A DNA stretch of 64,000 bases. Source: Pedobacter sp. KBW06 (GTDB taxonomy: Bacteria > Bacteroidota > Bacteroidia > Sphingobacteriales > Sphingobacteriaceae). The DNA lies in assembly GCF_003852525.1 (NCBI RefSeq), contig NZ_QAJL01000001.1, positions 1,811,268 to 1,875,267 of the forward strand, written 5' to 3'. The translations under genes were made by a program, and so were the position numbers. The notes beneath the pieces are model-generated. The model had not been told where the DNA came from, ran no database searches, and saw only the letters and a list, made by a program, of their open reading frames with translations. Of this stretch, positions 37,225 to 46,944 are shown piece by piece (positions within the stretch are counted from its first letter, which is position 1; every line of letters starts with the position of its first letter).

Positions 37225-38124
37225 TTGAAAATAAAACAAGCCATTAGAGAATTTAGCCTCACAGAGGCAGTAAAATTAGTATCGGATGAACATCAGACGG
37301 TAACTGATTATTACATTGCCTCCTTCCTCCCTCCGATGCAGATGAACGCCTTTCCGCACCGTGCAACCTATTTCGGACTTGGGCTTTGCCGGCGAGGGAC
37401 CGTTCAGCTCACTGCAGACCTGGACAATTATCAGGTTTCCTCAGATCAGCTGATCGTCATGGGCCCGGAAGTCATTAGAAAATGGGAAGGACAGTCTGCA
37501 GACTATACAGAAGAAACTTTGTGTTTTACCGCTTCTTTCTTCCTGGAAACCGGGGCAAACCTGGCCTCATTTAAGGGGATCCGCTTTTTTCAAAATAAAG
37601 CTTCGAAGGTCATTCCACTGGACGCAGAAGATGCAGCACTGATATGGAAGCTTTTGCAGGACATCAAACAGCTGAATGAGAGCAGCAGTGGACGTAAAGA
37701 GGTAATGGTTAGGAGTTATATCAATATTCTCCTGAATCAAACAGCAGATTTATACGACAAATATGAACCCCAGCAGCTCCTCTGCTCAGGTTCACAGCCG
37801 GTTATCCTGATTGAGTTTAAAAAGCTCCTGATAGAAAATTACCTGCAGCTGCGCAGCGTTAAAGGTTATGCCGATTTGCTCAACGTAACTGCCAAGCATT
37901 TGAGTGAAACCATAAAAGAAAATACCGGAAAAACTGCCGGAGCATGGATTCATGACATTGTGATTCTGGAAGCCAAAGTGAGGCTGAAACAAACCACGCT
38001 TACGATAGCGCAAATCTCCGACTCATTAAATTTCAGCGACCCTTCGCTATTTGGCAAATATTTCAGACGCTATTCCGGGTATGCTCCGGCAACTTATCGG
38101 AAGCATGTATCTACAGGACTATAA
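37225..38124 (+). CDS. AraC-family transcriptional regulator
   Basis: This 299-residue protein has an N-terminal cupin-like sensing domain (about 1-165) and a C-terminal AraC helix-turn-helix pair (about 195-295, with LNVTAKHLSETIKENTGKTAGAW and the FSDPSLFGKYFRRYSGYAPATYRK segment). An in-frame stop lies six codons upstream and no ATG precedes residue 38, so a TTG start at 37225 is used; GGGAAG just before it may serve as ribosome site. The target is unknown; the next gene encodes a lipoprotein and starts 45 bp downstream. Confidence 0.87.
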   Translation: MKIKQAIREFSLTEAVKLVSDEHQTVTDYYIASFLPPMQMNAFPHRATYFGLGLCRRGTVQLTADLDNYQVSSDQLIVMGPEVIRKWEGQSADYTEETLCFTASFFLETGANLASFKGIRFFQNKASKVIPLDAEDAALIWKLLQDIKQLNESSSGRKEVMVRSYINILLNQTADLYDKYEPQQLLCSGSQPVILIEFKKLLIENYLQLRSVKGYADLLNVTAKHLSETIKENTGKTAGAWIHDIVILEAKVRLKQTTLTIAQISDSLNFSDPSLFGKYFRRYSGYAPATYRKHVSTGL

Positions 38125-38169
38125 AAGATGGGATTTATCAGCAGCTCATACAACATACGATTACTCAAA

Positions 38170-39003
38170 ATGACATTCAAAAACAATCTGTTCACCCTGG
38201 TAATTTCAGGCTTATTTATCCTGTCTTTTTCTTCTTGTGTTTCCAGGCTCGCAAGACCTGAAATTCGTGGGATCATCATGGATTACCATCGCAATCCGGT
38301 AGCCGACTGTAAGGTCGGAGAAACGATTACGGCAAAAGACGGGTCCTTTTCCCTGCCAGAACGGCGATACCGCAAATTCCTGCTTTCAGAAATGTTCATG
38401 ATGGAAGCGCCTCCTTTAATGGTCATGGAAAGAATTGAAAAAGAAGGTTTTGAACCTGATGACATCTATCTGTTCAACCGCTATGGCGGAGGAATTTCCA
38501 GGGGTGCAAAACACCATATCGATACACTTTTCCTCAAAAGGGCAGATCAGCAGTTTGACATCGCTGCTTTGCTAAAAGATAAAACATGGAATGCAGGGCT
38601 TACTAAAAATGCGGATACGCTTTACCTGATCAGGACTGATTTTAATACCCATTGCAAGACCAGGAAATGCCAGATATTTTACGACAAATACAACGAACTA
38701 ACCGACAGCTATTCCCTCAGCACAAGCGCCCGTAACCTTCCGGAAACGATAACGCGCAGATCCGTTAACCTGACCTTTAAATCCGATCAGACTTTCGACT
38801 ATAAACAGGTACAGAACTATAGAGATGGTCATAAATCCCCGCTAAATAACAAAGGAATTGACAGCCTTCAGGCCAGCGGAAAATGGAAAGTTAACGACAA
38901 CAAGATCCTGCAGCTGGAGCTGCAAAAGCCGGCAATAGCAAGTCAGTACAGACTGGCCGAAATTGAGGATTACAAACTCATGCTGATCAAGTCAGGCATT
39001 TGA
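38170..39003 (+). CDS. Lipoprotein with carboxypeptidase-regulatory-like N-terminus
   Basis: This 277-residue protein starts with a lipoprotein signal (MTFKNNLFTLVISGLFILSF then SSC). Residues about 28-60 (IRGIIMDYHRNPVADCKVGE) resemble the short beta domain found at the N-terminus of TonB receptors, here attached to an unrecognised C-terminal part. An upstream ATG at 38128 would add 14 residues and spoil the signal peptide, so 38170 was chosen. It directly follows the AraC regulator. Confidence 0.7.
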   Translation: MTFKNNLFTLVISGLFILSFSSCVSRLARPEIRGIIMDYHRNPVADCKVGETITAKDGSFSLPERRYRKFLLSEMFMMEAPPLMVMERIEKEGFEPDDIYLFNRYGGGISRGAKHHIDTLFLKRADQQFDIAALLKDKTWNAGLTKNADTLYLIRTDFNTHCKTRKCQIFYDKYNELTDSYSLSTSARNLPETITRRSVNLTFKSDQTFDYKQVQNYRDGHKSPLNNKGIDSLQASGKWKVNDNKILQLELQKPAIASQYRLAEIEDYKLMLIKSGI

Positions 39004-39054
39004 TGTTGCTTAAACAGTTGTCAATACGGTACCAGGGGTTTTCCTCTGGTCCAG

Positions 39055-39558
39055 TTAATGTTTCGGGCTAATTTTTTCACCGATCTCTTCTATAGAATAC
39101 TCAAAGTAGCCTCCGTTTTTATCTTTCTGCCTGTTGAAAAAAGCGTAAGTATAATGCTTAAAATTTAAAGCCAGCAGCCGGTGGTAATAATCTTCCAAAT
39201 AATATTTAAACTGCTCTTTAAATTCTTCCGATGTACTTGTTTCAAAAGTTTTCAACCTTCTGATGATTTCCAGTAATTCCTCTTTTGAGAACTGATCCGA
39301 TTTCAGTGGATCGGGCAAGCTAATCCGGAATGCTAAAACCTCTGCTCCTTCCTCTTCCCAATATTCCGAAAGGTTAAACTTCGTGCAGTCTTTACCGGTC
39401 AGTAAATCCAGTTTGTGGACAAGTTTTTTATATTCATCCCCCTCTTCATCGCCGTTTTCGTCCACAAAATCTGTGTATTCCAGAATTAAGTTCAATATTT
39501 CGGGATAGCGCTTTTCCGCGATTTCAAGCTGAGGTTCGAGTTCTGTTCTGAGTTCCAT
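39055..39558 (-). CDS. Acidic hypothetical protein, 167 aa
   Basis: I do not recognise this protein. It is strongly acidic, helical and soluble, with a conspicuous EYTDFVDENGDEEGDEYKKL segment. It carries no signal peptide. It converges with the lipoprotein gene and is divergent from the NTF2-like gene. It may be a cytosolic immunity-like or regulatory protein, but nothing proves that. Confidence 0.6.
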   Translation of the reverse strand: MELRTELEPQLEIAEKRYPEILNLILEYTDFVDENGDEEGDEYKKLVHKLDLLTGKDCTKFNLSEYWEEEGAEVLAFRISLPDPLKSDQFSKEELLEIIRRLKTFETSTSEEFKEQFKYYLEDYYHRLLALNFKHYTYAFFNRQKDKNGGYFEYSIEEIGEKISPKH

Positions 39559-39700
39559 GGTTCGGCTGATTAGAAGCCACTGCTAAAATAGTTTTCCTAT
39601 TCCGGAACAGGAAAGAGAATGTAGTTAAAAAACGGGTAAAAATTCGTATCTCTGAACTGGCATATCAATCGCCTGAAATTCTTTAAATCAACCCATACAA

Positions 39701-40186
39701 ATGAAGTCCTTCAAAATCTTTATTCCCCTTTTTTTTCTTCTTCTTTCTTTCACTACTGGTTTCGCGCAGGAAAGCAAACCATCAAAAACAACTTTATTTA
39801 AAGAGATTGCTCAGGCCGACAGCCTGATGTTCAATGCGGTGAACAACTGTGACACGCTAACCTATAAAAAGTTTCTAAGCCCCGATATGGAGTTTTATCA
39901 TGATCTCGGTGGGCTTACGATTGGCGCAGACAATGAAGTAAAATCAATTGTGGAGACCTGTGCCAGGGGGAACCATATTCGCCGTGAATTGGTACCGGGC
40001 AGCCTTGAAGTCTACCCGATAAAAGGATATGGCGCAATTGAAACCGGTGCTCATCGCTTTTATTACACAAATAAAGGCGAGCAGGAAAAACTGAGCGGTA
40101 CTTTTAAATTTGTCCATGTCTGGCAACATAAAGATGGGCAATGGAGGCTACACCGCGTGATTAGCTATGGTCATGTGAAGCACTAA
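39701..40186 (+). CDS. Secreted NTF2-like (DUF4440) protein
   Basis: This 161-residue protein has a signal peptide (ending near GFAQ, residue 23) and an NTF2/SnoaL-like fold, seen in LFKEIAQADSLMFNAVNNCDTLTYKKFL, then PDMEFYHDLGG and the closing FVHVWQHKDGQWRLHRVISYGH. Members of DUF4440 are widespread secreted proteins of unknown catalytic status. It forms no evident operon. Confidence 0.85.
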   Translation: MKSFKIFIPLFFLLLSFTTGFAQESKPSKTTLFKEIAQADSLMFNAVNNCDTLTYKKFLSPDMEFYHDLGGLTIGADNEVKSIVETCARGNHIRRELVPGSLEVYPIKGYGAIETGAHRFYYTNKGEQEKLSGTFKFVHVWQHKDGQWRLHRVISYGHVKH

Positions 40187-40349
40187 ACCAGCCTCTTCAT
40201 CTATAACGCCCGATCATGATCATATGTATAGAAATTTAATCATTAGAAAAAGACATTCGGATGATAAAGTGGGTACACGGCCTGCAGAATAAGATATCAC
40301 AAATTGGTCTAATCTTTGTTTAGAGCTGATCGTACTAAAAATTTATCTT

Positions 40350-40817
40350 ATGAATACAAAAAGACTATTAATTGTTGGACTGATTGGAATTATGACCGTG
40401 TGCCTGAGCACAAAATCGCAAGCACAATCAGCAAAAATCACCCTTTCTCCGGAATTGCTTATTCCTTTCAGTAAAGCCTACAATGTAGGTATTGGTGGAA
40501 TTTTAGAAGCAGAATGGGCAGTAGAGAAAAAGTTGGGACTAACCCTTGCAACAGGAGTAGAAACCTTATTTCCTAAATATGATTTCTATAGCAATTATAC
40601 TTTTTTACCCTTAAAAGGTGGAGTGAAGTACTTTGTAGACCCTAAAGTGTTTATTAACTTTAATTTAGGTGCTGCCATTGGATTCAATGATGCCGGAACA
40701 AATTTCCTTGTAGGTGGTGGAGTTGGTTATAAATTCAATAACCGTATCGACGCCGGAATCAGGGTTGAAGATGCAGGGACTTCTTACGCCGCTTTAAGAG
40801 TAGGATTCAGGTTATAG
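40350..40817 (+). CDS. Small outer-membrane beta-barrel protein
   Basis: This 155-residue protein has a signal peptide (ending SQAQ, residue 26) and an eight-stranded barrel pattern: alternating hydrophobic strands with glycine and aromatic residues, and a C-terminal AALRVGFRL typical for outer-membrane insertion. It resembles OmpW/PorT-like small barrels, with unknown cargo. A strong terminator follows. Confidence 0.82.
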   Translation: MNTKRLLIVGLIGIMTVCLSTKSQAQSAKITLSPELLIPFSKAYNVGIGGILEAEWAVEKKLGLTLATGVETLFPKYDFYSNYTFLPLKGGVKYFVDPKVFINFNLGAAIGFNDAGTNFLVGGGVGYKFNNRIDAGIRVEDAGTSYAALRVGFRL

Positions 40818-40830
40818 ACCTCTGTAAAAT

Positions 40831-40870
40831 AAAAAAGAGATACGCTTTTGATAAGTGTATCTCTTTTTTT
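40831..40870. terminator. Bidirectional terminator
   Basis: A 13-bp stem (AAAAAAGAGATAC with GTATCTCTTTTTT) ends in a T-run. It separates the barrel gene from the converging peptide-precursor gene. Confidence 0.85.
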
Positions 40871-40913
40871 ACCGGCTGTTTTTATCGACTGTCCAAAGAC
40901 AGTTGAAATGGAC

Positions 40914-41171
40914 TTAGCCCTTAAGATCAACATTGCTGGTTGTGATGTCCAACCAGCTGGCAGTATCACAACTTTTGCAACACCAATGACCTCCCTGAGA
41001 AACACTGGCCGCCGCTGCCGCAGGATTTCCGCTTTCCTGATTGAAAAGAGACAATTTTCCACCAGAGGTTAAGGAATAACAAAATAAGATGTCCTTGCCG
41101 CCCAATATGGCCTTCTGTTCAGATCTGCTCAGGACTTTTGCATTTAGTTTAGGATTCAATAGATTTTTCAT
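40914..41171 (-). CDS. GG-leader peptide precursor (bacteriocin/RiPP-like)
   Basis: This 85-residue product begins MKNLLNPKLNAKVLSRSEQK followed by AILGG. That matches the Bacteroidota double-glycine leader of natural-product precursors, cut after GG by a peptidase-containing ABC transporter. The predicted core (about 60 residues) has four Cys, three in a WCCKSC cluster, and several Ser/Thr. No maturation enzyme, peptidase or exporter gene lies in the window, so processing would have to be supplied in trans. Whether the core is modified (thioether, disulfide) is unknown. Confidence 0.75.
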   Translation of the reverse strand: MKNLLNPKLNAKVLSRSEQKAILGGKDILFCYSLTSGGKLSLFNQESGNPAAAAASVSQGGHWCCKSCDTASWLDITTSNVDLKG

Positions 41172-41373
41172 AATAAGGTTTGATTTTTAGGGTGTAAAAT
41201 TATTCTGCTTGATTAAATTTAAACAATCCCGAACGCCGCAAACCGATCAGCTATTAAACGCTGAACACCAACAAGTAAACGCATTGATTCTCAAATTATC
41301 CGTTGTAAATCAATGTGATGAACCAACCTTATTCCAGAATTCATTGTCGATTTCCCCGGCATCTACTAAAACC

Positions 41374-41511
41374 ATGAAACCGGCATACACCAGTATTTTA
41401 ATCACCGAAGAACAATTGAACTATCCGAACAATGCGCTCAGGTTCCGTATAGAAAACTACGCCATAGACGACGCAAAGACCAGGGTCAGGCAGTTTGTTT
41501 CCAACCGATAA
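41374..41511 (+). CDS. Doubtful small protein
   Basis: An open frame of 100 codons begins with a TTG at 41209; the first ATG is at 41374 and would give 45 residues. No family is recognised and there is no signal peptide. It is divergent from the peptide precursor, which is the only reason to keep it as a candidate partner. Confidence 0.25.
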   Translation: MKPAYTSILITEEQLNYPNNALRFRIENYAIDDAKTRVRQFVSNR

Positions 41512-41545
41512 AACAGGAGTTTTGAAAATAAACGAATTTTCATTC

Positions 41546-41553
41546 TATCTTTG
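41546..41553 (+). promoter_or_regulatory. Promoter of DUF2625 gene
   Basis: TATCTTTG is an exact -7 match, and a TTG element lies 21 bp further upstream, which fits the Bacteroidota spacing. The ATG is 20 bp downstream. Confidence 0.6.
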
Positions 41554-41573
41554 AAAAGATAAGTTCTGTTGCT

Positions 41574-42341
41574 ATGAAAAGTATCCTTAAAAATCTCCTG
41601 ATACCAGGTATCGTCTTTCTATCCTTCACTGCTGCTGCACAAAATAAGATGCGGAGTCTGGAGGAGCTGATCAATACTACCGATCCGGCCTGGCCATTGA
41701 TCCAAAAGTGGGCAGACTCTGCAAAGAACAAAGTTGAGATCCTGGAACTTGATTCTGCCAGTGCAAAAACCACCTTATTTAATACTCAGGTGACGACATT
41801 TTCTACCCTGGGTGCTGTCGTTTACAATAGTGGCGGGATCATGGTTGACAATGGCTGGTTAAGAATTTTAGGCTCAGGAAGCCCCAGATTGAACCGCTCT
41901 GTTTCAGAATGGAACAAAGGAAAATCAATCAAAGAATTTGGGGAAGTCCCTCCTTATTTCCTTGTCGCTGATGATGCGGTGGGTGGTTTCTTCGCCATCA
42001 ATTACGGTGCATTTGGTGAAGACCTGAAAACCATCTATTACCTCGCCCCCAACAGCCTGCAATGGGAATCTCTTGGACTTGGTTATACAGAATTTCTTCG
42101 CTTTTGTTTTGACAGTGACCTCTCTGCCTTTTACAAAGGCTTAAGATGGTCTAGCTGGGATAAATTTATTGCGAAACTGGACGGCAGTAAATCCTATAGT
42201 TTTTCTCCTTATCTCTGGACAAAAGAAGGCATGGATATAGAAAAATGTAAAAGAAAACTCGTTCCTACTGAAGAATTGTATCAGTTTGTGATGAGCAACC
42301 AAAGAGAAATCAACCAGAAAGCACCTGTAGAGCCTCAATAA
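41574..42341 (+). CDS. Secreted DUF2625-family protein
   Basis: This 255-residue protein has a signal peptide (ending TAAAQ, residue 23) and a complete DUF2625 domain, recognisable from GGIMVDNGWLRILGSGSPRL, then VADDAVGGFFAINYGAFG and GLRWSSWDKFIAKL. The family is found in many bacteria, usually cytoplasmic; a secreted version is less common. Biochemical function is unknown. It has an exact promoter element 20 bp upstream. Confidence 0.8.
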   Translation: MKSILKNLLIPGIVFLSFTAAAQNKMRSLEELINTTDPAWPLIQKWADSAKNKVEILELDSASAKTTLFNTQVTTFSTLGAVVYNSGGIMVDNGWLRILGSGSPRLNRSVSEWNKGKSIKEFGEVPPYFLVADDAVGGFFAINYGAFGEDLKTIYYLAPNSLQWESLGLGYTEFLRFCFDSDLSAFYKGLRWSSWDKFIAKLDGSKSYSFSPYLWTKEGMDIEKCKRKLVPTEELYQFVMSNQREINQKAPVEPQ

Positions 42342-42353
42342 ACAAAGGCGGAT

Positions 42354-43112
42354 TTAATTCTTTATGGTTGTCGCATCCTGAGATAAGATCTCTTTATTTG
42401 CTTTATAAATGGTTAAGATAGCCGGAGGAGTATCCTTTCCTCCCATCTCCATCACCCAACAACTGTACAGAAAATTACCACTCTTGAAATCAAATCTATG
42501 GTTTCCACCACTTCCTTCAGGGACCCATTCGCCTTTCTTTAAAATCAGGTCAGGCTGATCACTCATTTTACTTTTTAAGGGCCAGGAAGCATAGCGGTAA
42601 TTGTGATTTCCTAAATCGTCAATTCTGATTCTAAACTTTGCCGTTTCGAACACCAGAACAGGATCTTTGAATACTTTAATCGATTCGTGCAGGCCGCTCT
42701 TTTCTCTTGCAATTAACACGGCCCTGTTTTTTCTTTCTACTGCCGACTGGTGGTTGACTGACCTCAGCGTACCATCATCGTCCAGCCATAAATCGCCCTG
42801 AAAAAGCATGATCCCCCTCCAGCCTACCTGAGACCAATCCTTTGCAGGTTTGGAATTGACGATCATCTTGATCAATTGATCATCAAAAACCTCCTTATAG
42901 CGTTTTATAAATTCCTGTTTATTTTTTATCGCGGGTAATGGGTATTCTCTTTCCAAGGGGTAGGCCACCCTATCTGCCAGTTTATTTACATTTTTGCTTT
43001 TTACTGCATTAATAAAACCAGAAACCGCCGGTTGATACCTGGCTTCCAGTGTCTGTCCGAAGACAACAAAAAAACTCAATATCAGTAATAAGGTAGTCGT
43101 CAACTTTTTCAT
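42354..43112 (-). CDS. Secreted hypothetical protein, 252 aa
   Basis: The protein has a signal peptide (ending near residue 19, VVFGQ) and no recognised domain. The N-terminal 100 residues look like an NTF2- or DUF4440-like helical sheet (SGFINAVKSKNVNKLADRVA), and the C-terminal half is strand-rich. It lies 68 bp after the TonB receptor stop on the same strand, so it could be the last gene of the metal-uptake operon, but a separate promoter is possible. Confidence 0.6.
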   Translation of the reverse strand: MKKLTTTLLLILSFFVVFGQTLEARYQPAVSGFINAVKSKNVNKLADRVAYPLEREYPLPAIKNKQEFIKRYKEVFDDQLIKMIVNSKPAKDWSQVGWRGIMLFQGDLWLDDDGTLRSVNHQSAVERKNRAVLIAREKSGLHESIKVFKDPVLVFETAKFRIRIDDLGNHNYRYASWPLKSKMSDQPDLILKKGEWVPEGSGGNHRFDFKSGNFLYSCWVMEMGGKDTPPAILTIYKANKEILSQDATTIKN

Positions 43113-43180
43113 GCAGGGATCTTAAATAATAGCCGGCTCAAATGTAGCATTAAAAGCCGACTGTCATTTTTGGTCTGTTG

Positions 43181-45604
43181 TTAAATTTTGACTTGTAATG
43201 TTAAATAAAAAGTGCGGTTGTCTGAGGGCAAAATCCCCGGCCCCGGATATCCCGTAGCCCTTCGGGTAAAGTAATAAGTGTTCGCAAGATTGTTCACTGT
43301 TCCTTCAATTTTGTATCTTTTATATTGATAAGAGAGTCCCAGATCCATCACGGTATATGCAGGGATCAAACCTACCACTCCGGAAAAACCTCCATCAATT
43401 GCATTGGAGGCATCTGAATACTGGTCCGACAAATGCGTGTACTGAAAGGAGGCTTTCAGGTTCTTATAACCCAGTCTCAAACCACTCTTCAGGTTCAGGT
43501 CCGGAACAAACTCCACCTGATTTCCCTGGATTCCGGGAATTCTGCTTCTTCGGTATTTCGATTTGATGAAGGCTGTGTTTGCAAAAACAACTCCTGACCA
43601 GTCATTGTCCGGAGAAGTTAACAAGCGCAACAAGTCTGCCTCTCCATAAGATTCAACACCTATGATCACAGCCTGACCGATATTTTCCCTTATTCTCCCG
43701 GTAATACCTCCGCCAGGTGAAAAATCACGCTCTCCAATTCTATTATTATAGTTTAATAAAAAGACGCTGACATCATAATTATATAAACCCGAATTCCCGC
43801 TCCTTACCCCCAAATCAAAGGAATAACCTTTTTCATCTTTCAAATTTGGATCGATATAGGCTGAAGGATTTGAAATCCGCATGTCGCTAAAAGTGATCGA
43901 GCGGTAGTTCTGAGATAAATTGGCGTAAATATTTACATTTTGCTGTGGCTTATAACTCAGTCCTAAGCCGAACAAAGGGAAATTACGGCTGTCCGTTCTC
44001 GTTTCCGGATACCGCACATTAGAAATGACATTCCCCGCCAGGTCATAAGCAATATTCGCATAATAACCATCCGATCGGGTATGGATGTATTCGTAGCGCA
44101 TTCCCGGAATGATGGAAAACTTGTCGGAGAGGTTAAAAATATTCTCTGCAAAAAATGCAACATTCTGGTTGGGAAAGGTATAATCATTGAGTGTAAAGTT
44201 TCCCGGATCAACCAGGTTAAAATCGGCATTCTTACCGGTACTTCCCATTCCCTGGATGCTGTGGTTATGCCCCTTATAATAACGCATCCCCACCAGCAAT
44301 ACAGATTTCTTATCAAAAACCGTATAACGGTTCAAATACCTGGCCTCGGCACCCCAGTTGTCAAAATCACCTTTGATCAGATCTCTGGGTTCTGTTCCAT
44401 AGTCGATCGTTGCCACACGGTTGGGTCTGAATCCAACGGTATACCTGTTTGCAGACAATCCAAATACCCTTAAATTAAACTCAGATGAAGCATTGAATTT
44501 ATGGTCGAAATTCATAGCGTATAAGTTCCAGTTTACTTTAAACCAGTTTCTCTCGCGGTTACTTTGAGTTGGGTCTTTATCAAACATATCATCAGATAAA
44601 CCTCCCGGCTGATGCGCCAGATAATTCATATGGGTGAAGTCGAAACCAATTTTCGTATCCTTATTGAATTGATAGTTTAGGTTCCCGTAGCCCGTATAAG
44701 CGTTAAAGTCTGAATTCCCTCTGAAACCATCTCCTTTTTTATACTGGAAAAAGGTATAATAACTTACTTTTCCAACGGTACCGCTTGCGCTCGTAAAGGA
44801 ATTGTAAAAGTTATAGGAACCGATGCTTTGACGAACGGTCAATTCAAAAGGTTTGTCTTTTACCGGTTTTTTCATGATGAAGTTGAGCAAACCGCCAAAC
44901 TGCGTTCCGTATTGCAAAGATGCCGCGCCCCTTACAATCTGGATTTGCTCCAATGCTTCATTAGGTGTGGTATAATAGCTTTCCGGATAACCGAGTGCAT
45001 CCGCACTGATGTCATACCCGTTCTGACGGACATTGAAATTTGAGGTCCTGTTTGGGTCCAGCCCACGTCCGCCAATGCTCAGTTGTAAACCTGCGCCATC
45101 ATTTTCCCAGATGTTCAAACCTGCAATTCTGGAATAGACTTGTCTGGCATTATTGGTAGCCAGATTGGCCACCAGCTGATCCGGGAAAATCACTTCAGAT
45201 TTTTTCCCCTCATATATTCCCAGATTTTCTACTGCCCTGAGGTGTGAGAAACCTAAATTGGTCCGGCGATCTTCGATCACCACTTCATTCAGCTGGTTTA
45301 CTGTTTGCGGATGCAGCACGATATTCAGGTTTACATCTTTATTGTTCACCTGCACCGTTGTGCTGTTTAATTCCGTACCTGCCTTTACCACGATGGTATA
45401 AGTACCATTTGGGATATTTCTAAAAGTGAAGATCCCCTTATTGTTCGTCAGGGTTTCGCTTTTATCATCATTCAGGTAGACCCCTGCATTTTTAACGATC
45501 AGGCTATCCCTCCCTTTAACAAGGCCTGTGATCTTATATTGGGAAAAAACCGCTGTCGACATCAGGCAACAGCATAGCAAACTAAAAACCTTTAATTTCA
45601 TCAT
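43181..45604 (-). CDS. TonB-dependent receptor, FecA-like
   Basis: This 807-residue outer-membrane receptor has a signal peptide, a carboxypeptidase-regulatory-like beta domain (about 22-95), a plug (about 115-235, with the LNIWENDGAGLQLSIGGRG segment), and a long barrel. The ending, with TRRATGYPGPGILPSDNRTF, is typical of receptors annotated as iron(III)-dicitrate (FecA-type). It would import a chelated metal, most likely iron, with TonB energy. It overlaps the HTTM gene by 23 bp and belongs to one operon with HTTM, imelysin and DUF4856. Confidence 0.88.
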   Translation of the reverse strand: MMKLKVFSLLCCCLMSTAVFSQYKITGLVKGRDSLIVKNAGVYLNDDKSETLTNNKGIFTFRNIPNGTYTIVVKAGTELNSTTVQVNNKDVNLNIVLHPQTVNQLNEVVIEDRRTNLGFSHLRAVENLGIYEGKKSEVIFPDQLVANLATNNARQVYSRIAGLNIWENDGAGLQLSIGGRGLDPNRTSNFNVRQNGYDISADALGYPESYYTTPNEALEQIQIVRGAASLQYGTQFGGLLNFIMKKPVKDKPFELTVRQSIGSYNFYNSFTSASGTVGKVSYYTFFQYKKGDGFRGNSDFNAYTGYGNLNYQFNKDTKIGFDFTHMNYLAHQPGGLSDDMFDKDPTQSNRERNWFKVNWNLYAMNFDHKFNASSEFNLRVFGLSANRYTVGFRPNRVATIDYGTEPRDLIKGDFDNWGAEARYLNRYTVFDKKSVLLVGMRYYKGHNHSIQGMGSTGKNADFNLVDPGNFTLNDYTFPNQNVAFFAENIFNLSDKFSIIPGMRYEYIHTRSDGYYANIAYDLAGNVISNVRYPETRTDSRNFPLFGLGLSYKPQQNVNIYANLSQNYRSITFSDMRISNPSAYIDPNLKDEKGYSFDLGVRSGNSGLYNYDVSVFLLNYNNRIGERDFSPGGGITGRIRENIGQAVIIGVESYGEADLLRLLTSPDNDWSGVVFANTAFIKSKYRRSRIPGIQGNQVEFVPDLNLKSGLRLGYKNLKASFQYTHLSDQYSDASNAIDGGFSGVVGLIPAYTVMDLGLSYQYKRYKIEGTVNNLANTYYFTRRATGYPGPGILPSDNRTFYLTLQVKI

Positions 45605-46931
45605 TCATGGGTAAAATCCAGGATTTAGGCTTAAAAGAATCGTTTTCTTTGGCCAGATCCGTATGTGGATTGATAAAAACTTTTCCGCTGCGGCCATTTA
45701 AGGTCACATAAGAATCTACGTAAACTTCCGGCGACTTAAATCCCAACCGGGCATAATGGTCGCGTAGGACATGTGCGTATTGCAAGATCATGTCGGGCTG
45801 TGTGCTCATCATTTTCTCCTGCAATACGGTTAAAAATTCATTGTTATTGGCCACTGCAAATTTGCCTGTGGCATCTTTAATTGTAAACTGTGCATAGCCT
45901 GCTTTTTCGATCAGCATGACACGCCAGGAAAAGCGATAGCCCTGTTCTGTCCAGAACAACTCTCCCGGGTAAAGCAGGTATCGGAATGGAATGAGGAGCT
46001 GTAAAAAAAAGAACAATCCAAAAAGGCTGAGCAGTATATTTTGACTAAGTGGAGGATAGTTCAACTTCTGTTCAGGATGAATAAACCGGGCCGGGAGCTT
46101 AAAAAGCTTATTGAAAAACCGGATGATCCGTAAATGAAACTCTGCTGAGAAGAAGATCAGTGCCGCCACGATCATCACGTAAGGAAACATCCCAATGGGA
46201 AACAAAACTGCAGTCAGTACATGGAAAACAACGACTGTCAGGTAAGCGAAAGGGCGGGTTTTCTTATTCCAGAGTAAAAAGGCGATGCTCAGGTCGTACA
46301 AACAGCCAAACCAGCTGAACAGAAATGCCGTTGCCGGGTAGTCGAACAACCAGCCAATCAGGGGCAGATCATTTCTGGACGGCAGCCAGATTTTTAAAGG
46401 TAAAGCGCTCAGGAGCCAGTCGCTGTTAATTTTGGCCAGACCTGCATAAAAATAGAGGATCACCATCATTAACTTCAGCACATCGATATTCCATTTTGGA
46501 ACCTGGTCTGCCAGCAATGCAGGTTTCCGATAGGCATCCACAGAAAAATAGCGCCCTGCAGGCAGAAACATCAGCATGAACAACACCAGACTCATGAAAT
46601 AATAATGATTGAGATAGGTGCTCCTGTCCATCAGTTCTATGTAGGTAAAGCTAAAAAACAGTAGAATGCTTGCAAGCCGGTAAAACAAGCCGAGCGCAAC
46701 CATCAGGGCCGCCACTGCACAAACAAAAAACAGCAAATAGGTATAGTTTCCCAATGGCCTGATGAACTCAAGACCATAAAAAGAAAAGAAATGGAGGGGC
46801 TTGATGTACAGGTCGGCAATCCAACCCTTTGTCCAGAACCGGATGATACTGATAAACAGCATAAGGCCTATAGCTATTCTGTAGATGGCTATAGGCGCTG
46901 CATGCGTAGATTTCCGGAAATAATTATTCAT
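45582..46931 (-). CDS. HTTM-domain membrane protein (vitamin K-dependent carboxylase-like)
   Basis: This 449-residue protein has about ten membrane helices and the HTTM layout: IAIGLMLFISIIRFW near the start, the YFMSLVLFMLMFLP segment, and a soluble C-terminal third (about 330-449). HTTM proteins are related to gamma-glutamyl carboxylase, but bacterial ones are unstudied or lack that role. Its end overlaps the receptor start, and it begins 13 bp after the imelysin stop, so its work is probably tied to the metal-uptake operon. A role in metal or quinone redox handling is speculation. Confidence 0.85.
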   Translation of the reverse strand: MNNYFRKSTHAAPIAIYRIAIGLMLFISIIRFWTKGWIADLYIKPLHFFSFYGLEFIRPLGNYTYLLFFVCAVAALMVALGLFYRLASILLFFSFTYIELMDRSTYLNHYYFMSLVLFMLMFLPAGRYFSVDAYRKPALLADQVPKWNIDVLKLMMVILYFYAGLAKINSDWLLSALPLKIWLPSRNDLPLIGWLFDYPATAFLFSWFGCLYDLSIAFLLWNKKTRPFAYLTVVVFHVLTAVLFPIGMFPYVMIVAALIFFSAEFHLRIIRFFNKLFKLPARFIHPEQKLNYPPLSQNILLSLFGLFFFLQLLIPFRYLLYPGELFWTEQGYRFSWRVMLIEKAGYAQFTIKDATGKFAVANNNEFLTVLQEKMMSTQPDMILQYAHVLRDHYARLGFKSPEVYVDSYVTLNGRSGKVFINPHTDLAKENDSFKPKSWILPMNDEIKGF

Positions 46932-46944
46932 TTATAATGGAAAA

